Assembly (NCBI GenBank): GCA_902555055.1
Contig: CACDQN010000007.1
Span: forward strand, 1 to 57,302
Reading direction: 5' to 3'
DNA from: an uncultured Candidatus Actinomarina sp.
Lineage (GTDB): Bacteria > Actinomycetota > Acidimicrobiia > Actinomarinales > Actinomarinaceae
Length of the DNA stretch: 57,302 nt
Shown: piece after piece, positions 34,116 to 41,823 of the stretch
Numbering within the stretch: the stretch's first letter is position 1
How the letters are laid out: every line of letters begins with the position of its first letter
Program-made: the position numbers and the translations under genes
The notes under the pieces: generated by a model
What the model saw: only the letters and a program-made list of their open reading frames with translations
Databases searched by the model: none
What the model was told of the DNA's origin: nothing

Positions 34116-34972
34116 ATGAGAATATTGCTGTAATTGGTGGTGGCCAAATGGGTAGCCAAATTGCTGCTTTAGCCGCTATGGCAGGTTATAAAACTAACCT
34201 TTATGATGAAAATAAAGAAAATTTAGATTACAGATATAAATTTGTTGAGGAGAATATAAAAAACTTAATAGATAAAAAAATATACACTCAAGATAAATTA
34301 GATAATTATAAGAATAACTTAGAACTTAGTTACTCCTTAAAGGAAGTTACAGAAGATAAATCTTTCGTAATTGAAGCAGTAGTTGAAAGGTTTGATGTGA
34401 AACTTGAAATATTTAAGGAGATTTCTCAAGTCATGAATCAAGAAGTTGTTATGGCAACAAATAGTTCTTTTATTCAAGCATCTGAATTATCTAAACATTG
34501 TCAGCATTCCGAAAGATTTATTAATATGCATTTTTTTTATCCACCAATAAGGATGGACTTAATTGAAATTTCTTTTCCCGATAATATTTCTGATAATATT
34601 TTAGAACGAACTAAAACCGTTAGTAAAAACATGGGTAGATCTGTAGTAGTTCTTAAAAAGGAAACGCCAGGTTTCATAGTTAACAGAATGCTTGCTGCCC
34701 TTGTGGATGAAGCCTATGAACTTTATGATGAAGGGATAGCAGAATTTGAAGATATAGATCTTGCTATCAAGAAAGGACTCAACCATCCCTTAGGTCCATT
34801 CGAACTTTCTGATTACTCAGGTTTAGATATTCATTACTACGCAAAATTAAAAAAGTTTCAAGAATCAGGCGACCCTAAAGATGAGCCAAAGGCATTTCTT
34901 AAAGACAAAGTGTTAAATGGCGATTTAGGAGTGAAAACCGGAAAAGGTTTTTATGAATACAAAAAAGATTAA
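34112..34972 (+). CDS. 3-hydroxyacyl-CoA dehydrogenase (HBD type)
   Basis: 286 aa. NAD-binding start VIGGGQMGSQIAALAAMAGY, EAVVERFDVKLEIFKE, then the catalytic His in FINMHFFYPP, and the C-terminal domain beginning ETPGFIVNRMLAALVDEA and ending KTGKGFYEY. It oxidises (3S)-hydroxyacyl-CoA to 3-ketoacyl-CoA, the step before thiolase. Length equals single-function butyryl-type HBD enzymes. It overlaps the ACAD10/11-like gene by four bases, so the two are translationally coupled. Confidence 0.93.
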   Translation: MNENIAVIGGGQMGSQIAALAAMAGYKTNLYDENKENLDYRYKFVEENIKNLIDKKIYTQDKLDNYKNNLELSYSLKEVTEDKSFVIEAVVERFDVKLEIFKEISQVMNQEVVMATNSSFIQASELSKHCQHSERFINMHFFYPPIRMDLIEISFPDNISDNILERTKTVSKNMGRSVVVLKKETPGFIVNRMLAALVDEAYELYDEGIAEFEDIDLAIKKGLNHPLGPFELSDYSGLDIHYYAKLKKFQESGDPKDEPKAFLKDKVLNGDLGVKTGKGFYEYKKD

Positions 34973-34973
34973 T

Positions 34974-35384
34974 TTAATCAAAATCTTCATCTTTTAAATT
35001 AAATATAACTTCTTTATTTGATTTAATTATTAATACAATTCTTTCAGTTTGTATAGGGAATGGGTATGGTTTGTTCCAGTACTTTTCTGATAGTTTATCG
35101 ATATTATCTCGAGCTTCTTGTCCAGTAATTTCTCCAATGACTTCACCTCTAATTTCAACAAATTTGAAGGGATTATCATGTTTCCAAATCATTACTGTAA
35201 CTCGAGGATCTATTTTTACATTTTTATATTTAACTCTATGAATTTCAGTATTAATTAAAATATTTTCACCATCTGTATCGACCCACATTACATGAGTTTG
35301 AGGAACCCCATTTTTAAATAGTGTTGTTAGAGCGGCATAATTAGGTCCAGCCGCCATTAATAAAGTTTTATTGTCTAGTGTCAT
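34974..35384 (-). CDS. PPOX-class F420-dependent oxidoreductase
   Basis: 136 aa split-barrel flavin/deazaflavin protein. The pattern NYAALTTLFKNGVPQTHVMWVDTDG, then INTEIHRVKYKNVKIDPRVTVMI and a C-terminal RIVLIIKSNKEVIFN fit the Rv1155/PPOX F420 group. The substrate is unknown; family members reduce biliverdin and other electron-poor molecules or simply hold F420. A TAATTT box five bases before the ATG suggests a leaderless message, divergent from dtd. Confidence 0.75.
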   Translation of the reverse strand: MTLDNKTLLMAAGPNYAALTTLFKNGVPQTHVMWVDTDGENILINTEIHRVKYKNVKIDPRVTVMIWKHDNPFKFVEIRGEVIGEITGQEARDNIDKLSEKYWNKPYPFPIQTERIVLIIKSNKEVIFNLKDEDFD

Positions 35385-35401
35385 CTGTTAAATTATAGTT
35401 T

Positions 35402-35857
35402 ATGAAAGTAGTTTTGCAGAGGGTAAAGAACGCATATGTAGAAGTGGACGGTAACAAAATTTCTGAAATTGATAATGGGCTACTTTTACTTTGGGGAATT
35501 GAGCAGGGGGATAGCGACGCAGATAGTGAAGTACTAATTAATAAAATCTTAAATTTCAGAATATTTTCTGATGAAAACTTAAAAATGAATAAGTCAATTA
35601 TTGATATTGGTGGAGAAATTTTATTAGTCAGTCAGTTCACACTTGCTGGAAATTTTTTGAAGGGCAATAGGCCTTCTTTTATTAATGCTAAAGATCCAAA
35701 GATTGCTGAAGAAATGCTTGAAGAAATATATCAAAAGTTATCTGAAAAAGTCACTATAAAACTTGGAAGTTTTGGTTCGATGATGCAGGTGGGACTTATA
35801 AACGATGGTCCAAGTACTTTTGTTTTAAGCTCAAAAGACGGAAAAATTAATTCTTAA
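35402..35857 (+). CDS. dtd: D-aminoacyl-tRNA deacylase
   Basis: 151 aa. Removes D-amino acids (and glycine mischarged on tRNA-Ala). It begins MKVVLQRVKNAYVEVDG, has the catalytic SQFTLAGNFLKGNRPSF and ends with the cross-subunit NDGPSTFVL motif, containing the Gly-Pro that selects against L-substrates. TAAATT at 35389-35394, seven bases before the ATG, suggests leaderless expression. Stop shares TTAA with the opposing Rad52-like gene. Confidence 0.95.
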   Translation: MKVVLQRVKNAYVEVDGNKISEIDNGLLLLWGIEQGDSDADSEVLINKILNFRIFSDENLKMNKSIIDIGGEILLVSQFTLAGNFLKGNRPSFINAKDPKIAEEMLEEIYQKLSEKVTIKLGSFGSMMQVGLINDGPSTFVLSSKDGKINS

Positions 35858-36282
35858 GCAGATTGTAAGTTAATTTTTTTTTCTTGTCTTTTTTTTTCAA
35901 GTTGTTTATCTAAGTAGTATTCGTCACCAGCCCAAAGATGCAGTCCAAGTCCAAGTTTCATCGCACAACGTTTGAAAGCATCTGATTCTGCATGCTTTGC
36001 ATTTGATCCATCATTTTTTTGGTCATGTTCGACATCACCAATTGATGTTACTGTTACAGGTTTTCCATCAACCTCTACAGTTAGCTTACCAAAACAACCA
36101 ACCACACTTCCTGATGATTCTTGTCTAATCAATTCAACCACCTCCCAATTAAATGGTCCGCATACTTCTAATAATCGTTGTGTTATAACTGGGTGGGGTA
36201 CGTAGTTACCAAATTTTCCTTTCGGCGCTTTTTTAATCCATTCTTTTGGAAATTTTCTTGATAGTTCAAATAGTTGTCTCAT
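35854..36282 (-). CDS. Rad52/Rad22-like single-strand annealing protein
   Basis: 142 aa. The centre GCFGKLTVEVDGKPVTVTSIGD, followed by DQKNDGSNAKHAESDAFKRCAMKLGLGLHLWAGDE in two adjoining parts, is the Rad52-type annealase pattern: the KHAESDAFKRCAMKLG helix corresponds to the family's DNA-binding helix. Such proteins anneal single strands during recombination and are commonest in phages, though also found on actinobacterial chromosomes. No other phage genes are present. It overlaps the upstream unknown gene by 4 nt. Recognition is by motif only. Confidence 0.65.
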   Translation of the reverse strand: MRQLFELSRKFPKEWIKKAPKGKFGNYVPHPVITQRLLEVCGPFNWEVVELIRQESSGSVVGCFGKLTVEVDGKPVTVTSIGDVEHDQKNDGSNAKHAESDAFKRCAMKLGLGLHLWAGDEYYLDKQLEKKRQEKKINLQSA

Positions 36283-36800
36283 TTTTTTCTCTCCATCTCG
36301 TTAAGATCCTTTGCCCAAATAGGAGCTGTTTCATTAGATGTGTTAATAACTTGCAATTTAGGTTCTTCATCCCACTTCTTTTCAATAAAAGTATCTCTTG
36401 CTAATTGCTTTTCCATACCTTTTTTTTCAGCAACTGCATCAAGGCCTCTCAATTTAGGTACAAAATTATTTCCACATATAGCTATTAAATTTTCAAGTTC
36501 ATCATCAGTTAACTTCTTATTTGTTGTCCAATCTAAAAGTCTTTTCAAATCAATAGTTTTTGACTTGTAGCTTTTTGAGTAACTGAAGACCGTATCAGAG
36601 ATTTTTATTGCTCCTTTATCTTGTACGTCTAAAGCAATTTTGTTATCAACAAATTTATTTATTTTGTATGTACTATCTTTTGCTTCTAAAGAAACACCTC
36701 TTGCAACAAATAATTCTTTTGGTTCTTCAATAGTTTGTAAGTCGGTATTTTCTAATTGATCTTCACCACTTTTGGCTATATCCCAAATTAAGTCTTTCAC
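36279..36800 (-). CDS. Unknown protein coupled to the Rad52-like gene
   Basis: 173 aa, soluble, charged, not recognised. The start is GTG at 36800, fixed by a perfect AGGAGG five bases upstream; an ATG two bases away is out of frame. The middle is beta-rich (FVARGVSLEAKDSTYKINKF, KIALDVQDKGAIKISD), and the second half is helical, with LTDDELENLIAICGNNFVP. Because it overlaps the Rad52-like gene by four bases, a recombination-accessory role is a reasonable guess only. Confidence 0.6.
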   Translation of the reverse strand: MKDLIWDIAKSGEDQLENTDLQTIEEPKELFVARGVSLEAKDSTYKINKFVDNKIALDVQDKGAIKISDTVFSYSKSYKSKTIDLKRLLDWTTNKKLTDDELENLIAICGNNFVPKLRGLDAVAEKKGMEKQLARDTFIEKKWDEEPKLQVINTSNETAPIWAKDLNEMERKK

Positions 36801-36815
36801 ATTTGCCTCCTTAAA

Positions 36816-36932
36816 TTAAGCTGCTTCATCATATATTCTATGACAATTGCAGCTGTCATTATGGTCTGAACAAATAAAATTTGCTTTTATACCGGCTGTG
36901 TTTAATATTTTGATTATTTCTCTATCTTTCAT
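36816..36932 (-). CDS. Possible 38-aa Cys/His-rich small protein
   Basis: Short open frame beginning MKDREIIKILNTAG and ending in a compact Cys/His cluster CSDHNDSCNCHRIYDEAA (C-x2-H-x3-C-x-CH), suggestive of metal binding. It ends 15 bases before the GTG of the 173-aa gene. A TAAATT box at 36940-36945 lies seven bases before its ATG, the same geometry as other transcript-leading genes, which supports it as the first gene of the Rad52 operon. No homologue is recognised, and at 38 codons chance cannot be excluded. Confidence 0.4.
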   Translation of the reverse strand: MKDREIIKILNTAGIKANFICSDHNDSCNCHRIYDEAA

Positions 36933-36998
36933 ACTTAATAATTTAGAGATGGTGTGTGACAAAAAATTAAATAATTTAACATTTCTATTAAAAAACTA

Positions 36999-37004
36999 TA
37001 TATT
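36999..37004 (+). promoter_or_regulatory. Candidate -10 box for leaderless gdhA
   Basis: TATATT ends eight bases before the GTG start at 37013. No Shine-Dalgarno sequence is present. Part of the recurring TANNNT pattern. Confidence 0.4.
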
Positions 37005-37012
37005 ATGAGTTT

Positions 37013-38278
37013 GTGATAGTTGAAAACAACCTCTTTGACTCACATATGTATACAGAAGTCATCAGGCAATATGATGAAGTTTCTGATTTGATTAATCTTG
37101 ATTCAAATATTCAAGAAAGACTCAAACTTCCGCAAAGGTCTCTTGTTGTGTCATTTCCATTTAGAAGAGATGAGTATGATGAAGTTGAAACGGTTATGGG
37201 CTATAGGGTTCAACATGTACTTTCAATGGGCCCTACTAAAGGTGGTATAAGATACGCACCAGATGTTAACTTAGGAGAAGTAACAGCTTTAGCTATATTA
37301 ATGTCTTGGAAATCAGCTATTGTTGGACTTCCTTATGGTGGTGCTAAGGGAGGGGTTGCTATTGACCCAAATCCATTAACTCGTTCTGAAAAACAAAGAG
37401 TAACAAGAAGATACACAGCAGAGTTACTTCCTATTATTGGCGTTGATAAAGATGTTCCTGCTCCAGATCTGGGAACCGACGAACAAACAATGGCATGGAT
37501 TATGGACACTTACAGCAACTTTGTTGGTTCGCCACAACCCGGAATTGTTACAGGAAAACCAGTATCTTTAGGCGGATCTATTACTAGGAGAGAGTCTACA
37601 GGAAGAGGAGCAATTGCAGTAGGCGATGCTGCCATGAAAAAAATGGGTAAGGAAATTAAGAACTCTAGAGTTGTTGTTCAAGGCTTTGGAAATGTAGGAA
37701 GATACGCGGCACTAGATTCATATGAAAGAGGCGCAAAAGTAATTGCTGTAAATGATTTAGGTGGAGCTGTAATAAATGAAAATGGTTTAAATATTCCTGA
37801 ACTGTTTAAGCATATTGCAAAAACTAATACAGTAAATGGTTTTAATGGAGGGGAATCTTTAGATGGAGCAATCCTGGAGGTTGATTGTGATGTTCTTATT
37901 CCAGCAGCAGTTGGAGGGGTCATAACTTCCAGTAATGCTGAAAAAATAAATGCAAATGTAGTAATAGAAGGTGCAAACTCACCTACTACATTAAATGCTG
38001 ATAAAATTTTAAGAGAAAATGGTACTTTAATTATTCCCGATATTTTGGCAAATGCCGGTGGTATTACTGCAAGTTATTTTGAATGGGTTCAAAATACTCA
38101 AAATTATTTATGGAAAGAAAAAGAACTTCATGAAAAATTAATAGATGTAATGATTACGGCCTTTGAAGAAGTGTGGACAATATCTCAAAAACAAAATTGT
38201 GACTTAAGAACAGCTGCACTTATTAAAGGAATTAAGAGGGTTGCAGCCGCAAAGCTTACTAGAGGTCTATTTCCTTAA
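37013..38278 (+). CDS. gdhA: Glutamate dehydrogenase (Glu/Leu/Phe/Val family)
   Basis: 421 aa hexameric-type enzyme interconverting glutamate with 2-oxoglutarate and ammonia. MGPTKGGIRYAPDVNLGEV and LPYGGAKGGVAIDP carry the substrate lysines, APDLGTDEQTMAW the following motif, VVQGFGNVGRYAA the dinucleotide site and EGANSPTT the late conserved block. GTG at 37013 starts the frame; an ATG 33 bases later is possible. Resembles the NAD type of archaea and Gram-positives. It could feed or drain the 2-oxoglutarate used by the GabT-like aminotransferase at 40508. Confidence 0.92.
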   Translation: MIVENNLFDSHMYTEVIRQYDEVSDLINLDSNIQERLKLPQRSLVVSFPFRRDEYDEVETVMGYRVQHVLSMGPTKGGIRYAPDVNLGEVTALAILMSWKSAIVGLPYGGAKGGVAIDPNPLTRSEKQRVTRRYTAELLPIIGVDKDVPAPDLGTDEQTMAWIMDTYSNFVGSPQPGIVTGKPVSLGGSITRRESTGRGAIAVGDAAMKKMGKEIKNSRVVVQGFGNVGRYAALDSYERGAKVIAVNDLGGAVINENGLNIPELFKHIAKTNTVNGFNGGESLDGAILEVDCDVLIPAAVGGVITSSNAEKINANVVIEGANSPTTLNADKILRENGTLIIPDILANAGGITASYFEWVQNTQNYLWKEKELHEKLIDVMITAFEEVWTISQKQNCDLRTAALIKGIKRVAAAKLTRGLFP

Positions 38279-39238
38279 AAGCTCTTGAAGGTCTTCTTCA
38301 ATATGATCTCTTCTGTTTTTTAATGTATCAATATTTTCCTGGATTTCTTCTTTATTAACAGTACTTAGTGGACTACCTTCTGGTAAATCACTAGGATTAT
38401 CAAACATGCTCAAAGCTTCTAAATTATCATTTAGCTCTTTTATTTCTTCATTAAGTTTTTTCAATTCATCAGTATCTGGGGCATTTTCGTTAAACACAGG
38501 ACAAATAGGTTTGTAGTAACACCAATCACACAAATTATTTTTTGTAGCAGGAAAATCATTTTCTTTAAATGCTTTCTTAATAGCTTCCCAAATTTCTATT
38601 ATTTCTGATTTTGCTTTAGTTAGGTCTTCATCACTTATCTTTAACGTATGGATAGTTGAATTCTTTAGATAAATTAATTTCAATTCAGCTGGCATTTCAT
38701 TTAGTTCTTCTTTGATAAGTAATGCGTATAATTTCAAAGCAAAGAAGCGCGGTTCTTTATATTTTGCCATAGGAGCTTTACCACTTTTATAATCAACAAT
38801 CACTAATTCGCCCTTATTATTTCTATCCATTCTGTCTAGGATTCCTCTTAAGTTTAGATCTTCGATTGAACCTCTAACCCATCTCTCCCTTTCAAGAGGT
38901 TCAAAACTAGTAGGGTCCTCAATTTGCATATAGTTATTAAGTAGCTTTAATCCATCTACACCCCAGTCTCGTTCTTCTTCAACACTTTCAAATAGATTAT
39001 GGTGCTCATCGTTACTTCTAACTTTGGTCCAAGCATCTCTAAACAAATTATGAAGTTTTTCAGTTGTTCTTTCAGATTGTGGAAGATCAAATAAGTCCTC
39101 TAAAGCTTGATGAACTGTAGTACCTTTAGCTTGAACTTCTGTTGTAGGTTCACTAATTTTATCAATATTTGCATATTTAAACTGTCTTGGACATGTTTTA
39201 AATTGAGATGCCCGGGAGGGTGACAAATTTTTTATCAT
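38267..39238 (-). CDS. RecB-family PD-(D/E)XK nuclease with Fe-S cysteines
   Basis: 323 aa. A Cas4/AddB-like nuclease: SPSRASQFKTCPRQFKY at the N-terminus, GILDRMDRN and LVIVDYKSGK forming the PD-(D/E)XK site (about residues 133-154), and four cysteines, Cys16 plus Cys237-x2-Cys240-x5-Cys246, as in iron-sulfur-stabilised AddB/Cas4 nucleases. A C-terminal coiled coil (about 258-323) is an addition of unknown use. No CRISPR array is nearby, so a repair exonuclease is likelier than Cas4. TATAGT at 39245-39250 lies six bases before the ATG. Confidence 0.85.
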   Translation of the reverse strand: MIKNLSPSRASQFKTCPRQFKYANIDKISEPTTEVQAKGTTVHQALEDLFDLPQSERTTEKLHNLFRDAWTKVRSNDEHHNLFESVEEERDWGVDGLKLLNNYMQIEDPTSFEPLERERWVRGSIEDLNLRGILDRMDRNNKGELVIVDYKSGKAPMAKYKEPRFFALKLYALLIKEELNEMPAELKLIYLKNSTIHTLKISDEDLTKAKSEIIEIWEAIKKAFKENDFPATKNNLCDWCYYKPICPVFNENAPDTDELKKLNEEIKELNDNLEALSMFDNPSDLPEGSPLSTVNKEEIQENIDTLKNRRDHIEEDLQELLRK

Positions 39239-39276
39239 ATTTAAACTATAACTATATTAATTTCAAAATTTGTAAA

Positions 39277-39399
39277 ATGATATTAATGAATAGGTTTTTA
39301 AAAATATTGCAAATTATTGGGATAGCAACTTTTATTCTTTATTTTATTGCTGGAATTCTTTACAGCTCGTTTAGTTGGTTTAATTACTTATTCAATTAA
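39277..39399 (+). CDS. Possible 40-aa single-helix membrane protein
   Basis: Small frame MILMNRFLKILQ followed by one hydrophobic helix and an aromatic tail ending NYLFN. A positive N-terminus and one membrane span make a plausible small membrane protein. A longer version from 39208 would overlap the nuclease start on the other strand and is less likely. There is no Shine-Dalgarno sequence. It precedes ino1 by 35 bases. Low confidence because AT-rich DNA easily encodes hydrophobic peptides. Confidence 0.3.
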   Translation: MILMNRFLKILQIIGIATFILYFIAGILYSSFSWFNYLFN

Positions 39400-39422
39400 A
39401 TATGTGTATATCACACTATTGC

Positions 39423-39428
39423 TAAAGT
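39423..39428 (+). promoter_or_regulatory. Candidate -10 box for leaderless ino1
   Basis: TAAAGT ends six bases before the GTG at 39435, with no Shine-Dalgarno sequence. It supports choosing the GTG as start. Confidence 0.4.
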
Positions 39429-39434
39429 ATTGAT

Positions 39435-40511
39435 GTGGAAAACGGAAAAATAAAAGTCGCAATTTTAGGCGTTGGAAATTGTGCTAGTTCATTTGTTCAA
39501 GGAATTTACCATTATTCAAATAATAACTCCGAAGATGGATTAATTTCTGATGTTATTGGTGGGTATAAAGTATCTGATATCGAGGTCGTAGCAGCTTACG
39601 ATATAAATTCTTCTAAAGTTGGAAAAGATTTATCACAAGCAATATTTGAAGAACCTAACAATACTTTAAAATTTTATGATGTTCCAGAGACAGGAATTAT
39701 TGTCGAACCGGGTGTTGTAAACGATGGTGTTGGTAAATTTGTTAAAAATATAATTGATGTAGTTCCAGATTCAAGCGATTTTGAAAAATCTTTGACAAAT
39801 TCTGGTGCAGAAATATTGATAAATCTCTTACCTGTAGGTTCAGATGAAGCTGTGAAATTCTATGCTCAGTCAGCTATAAATACTAAAGTTGGGTTCATTA
39901 ATTGTATTCCAGTTTTCATAGCTAGAGATGAAAATTGGTATAACAAATTTAGAGAAAACAATGTTCCTATTATTGGTGATGACATCAAGAGTCAAGTCGG
40001 TGCAACTATTGTTCACAGGGTTCTTGCACAACTTTTTTCAGACAGGGGAGTAAAGCTGAAGAATACATATCAATTAAATGTAGGTGGTAATATGGATTTT
40101 CTTAATATGCTTGAAGAAGATCGGTTAGAAACAAAAAGAACAAGTAAAACATCATCTGTAACTTCAGTTGCAAACAATGGAAAAGGAATAGACCCAGACA
40201 ATGTTCGAATAGGCCCATCCGATTATGTAAAGTGGCTTGAAGATAAAAAGAAAGCTTTTATTAGATTAGAAGGCGAATCTTTTGGAGGTGCTCCATTAAA
40301 TATTGAAGTTCAATTAGAAGTTTGGGATTCGCCAAATAGTGCTGGAGTAACTATTGATGCAGTCAGATATATGAAGTTCTTTGCAGAAAAGAAAGATTTT
40401 GATTCTTTAGATTTAGTTTCAGCTTGGTTAATGAAAGCACCAGCTAAGGCACATAAAGATAGTGATGTCTTAATGAAGCTACATGAACTTACTCATGTAG
40501 AAAAAAACTAA
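39435..40511 (+). CDS. ino1: Inositol-3-phosphate (myo-inositol-1-phosphate) synthase
   Basis: 358 aa, the short actinobacterial type. Converts glucose-6-phosphate to inositol phosphate for phosphatidylinositol and related lipids or thiols. VAILGVGNCASSFVQGIYHY starts the NAD domain; GDDIKSQVGATIVHRVLAQLF and LNVGGNMDFLNM are family blocks around the active-site lysine region, and DAVRYMKFF follows near the C-terminus. The GTG start is supported by an upstream TAAAGT box. This gene is one of the stronger hints of actinobacterial origin. Stop shares CTAA with the opposing gabT. Confidence 0.95.
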   Translation: MENGKIKVAILGVGNCASSFVQGIYHYSNNNSEDGLISDVIGGYKVSDIEVVAAYDINSSKVGKDLSQAIFEEPNNTLKFYDVPETGIIVEPGVVNDGVGKFVKNIIDVVPDSSDFEKSLTNSGAEILINLLPVGSDEAVKFYAQSAINTKVGFINCIPVFIARDENWYNKFRENNVPIIGDDIKSQVGATIVHRVLAQLFSDRGVKLKNTYQLNVGGNMDFLNMLEEDRLETKRTSKTSSVTSVANNGKGIDPDNVRIGPSDYVKWLEDKKKAFIRLEGESFGGAPLNIEVQLEVWDSPNSAGVTIDAVRYMKFFAEKKDFDSLDLVSAWLMKAPAKAHKDSDVLMKLHELTHVEKN

Positions 40512-41770
40512 ACTAAAGAATTTTTAAATATCTCCATTGCTTCTTCTACTTGATTTTGAGGAGTAGTTAATGGTCCCATAAATCTAATTACGTTCCCTTC
40601 TTGCCCACAAGAGACTAGTAATAGACCATTTTCTTTACATTGATCTAAAATTTTGTTGACTTTACTTTTATCTGGAATTTTAGATATTTTACTTTCAACA
40701 ATCTCAACACCAATCATAGGTCCGTAACCTCTAATGTCTCCAATAAAGTCACAACTGTCCATCATTGCATTAAGTGCATCTTTCATAATCTTTTCTTGGA
40801 TTTTTGTATTTGAAATTATATCTTCATTATCAAAAGCCTCTAAAACACCTAGAGAAGCTGCACAAGATACTGGAGATGCGCCAAAAGTACTTCCAATTCC
40901 AGCATCATGAATAGAATCCATTATATGACTTCTACCAAGTACGGCTGCTAGTGGAAAACCACCTGCAATTCCTTTGGCTAGAGTTACAATGTCAGGTTCA
41001 ACATCTACATTTTCCGCTCCAAACATTTTTCCAGTTCTTCCAAATCCAGTTTGTACTTCATCGAAGATAAGAAGAATACCGTTTTCATCACAAACCTTTC
41101 TTAAATGCTGAATAAAAGTACCTGATGCTGGTATATATCCACCCTCACCTAATTGAATTTCAATGACAATTGCAGCTACCTCATTTGGGTTTAATGCTGT
41201 GTTTAAATATGTATCAAGTTTTTCTATTGCTAATTCATCAGTAATACCTCGGTATTCATAAGGATATTCAGTATGATGTACAAAATCCGGAAAGGGACCA
41301 AATCCCTGTTTGTAAGGCTTATCTTTACCAGTCAAGCCCATTGCTAAGTAAGTTCTACCATGAAAACCACCATTAAAAGAAATAATAGATTTTCTACCAG
41401 TAAAATATCTTGCAATTTTTACTGCATTTTCCACAGCTTCTGCACCACTATTGACAAGAAATGTTTTTGTACTGTCGTTTATTGGATACCTATTGTTTAA
41501 TTCATTACAAACATTAACTGCATTTTCATGTGGTGCATATGCGAAACAAGAGTGAGAAAAATTATCTAATTGTTCTCTGACTTTTTTCACTACACGTGGA
41601 TGTAAGTGACCTGTATTTAAAACAGCATACCCGCCAACATAGTCGAGGTATCTTTTACCAGTAGAATCCCATATTTCAGCGTTTTTTCCCTTAGTAATAT
41701 AATTTTCAAGACTACTTAGCCAAGCATTTGGCACATTAGATATGATTTCATTATTTAATAAATTTACCAT
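40508..41770 (-). CDS. gabT: 4-aminobutyrate aminotransferase-like class III transaminase
   Basis: About 420 aa. Class III PLP enzyme: NSGAEAVENAVKIAR, SFNGGFHGRTYLAMGLTG, LLIFDEVQTGFGRTG with the PLP-nitrogen Asp, and DIVTLAKGIAGGFPLAAVLG with the Schiff-base Lys. Motifs agree best with GABA or 5-aminovalerate aminotransferase, but ornithine-type enzymes are close. A TTG two codons upstream (41776) is an alternative start; TACAGT at 41779-41784 lies eight bases before the ATG and favours 41770. If GABA is the substrate, the product succinic semialdehyde is one reduction from 4-hydroxybutyrate. Confidence 0.82.
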   Translation of the reverse strand: MVNLLNNEIISNVPNAWLSSLENYITKGKNAEIWDSTGKRYLDYVGGYAVLNTGHLHPRVVKKVREQLDNFSHSCFAYAPHENAVNVCNELNNRYPINDSTKTFLVNSGAEAVENAVKIARYFTGRKSIISFNGGFHGRTYLAMGLTGKDKPYKQGFGPFPDFVHHTEYPYEYRGITDELAIEKLDTYLNTALNPNEVAAIVIEIQLGEGGYIPASGTFIQHLRKVCDENGILLIFDEVQTGFGRTGKMFGAENVDVEPDIVTLAKGIAGGFPLAAVLGRSHIMDSIHDAGIGSTFGASPVSCAASLGVLEAFDNEDIISNTKIQEKIMKDALNAMMDSCDFIGDIRGYGPMIGVEIVESKISKIPDKSKVNKILDQCKENGLLLVSCGQEGNVIRFMGPLTTPQNQVEEAMEIFKNSLV

Positions 41771-41823
41771 TACCAAATACTGTAACTGATTAGTTATTAA
41801 TACTCAATTTTGTAGGTACTAAA

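Noticed and set aside
35854-36282. Rad52-like gene as evidence for a prophage
   Set aside because: No integrase, structural, lysis or attachment sequences are nearby and composition matches the neighbours.
38267-39238. RecB-like nuclease as a CRISPR Cas4
   Set aside because: No repeat array or other cas gene in the window; length and the C-terminal coiled coil fit a repair nuclease better.
39208-39276. Longer form of the small membrane protein upstream of ino1
   Set aside because: It would start inside the nuclease gene on the other strand; only the shorter 40-aa form is kept, at low confidence.
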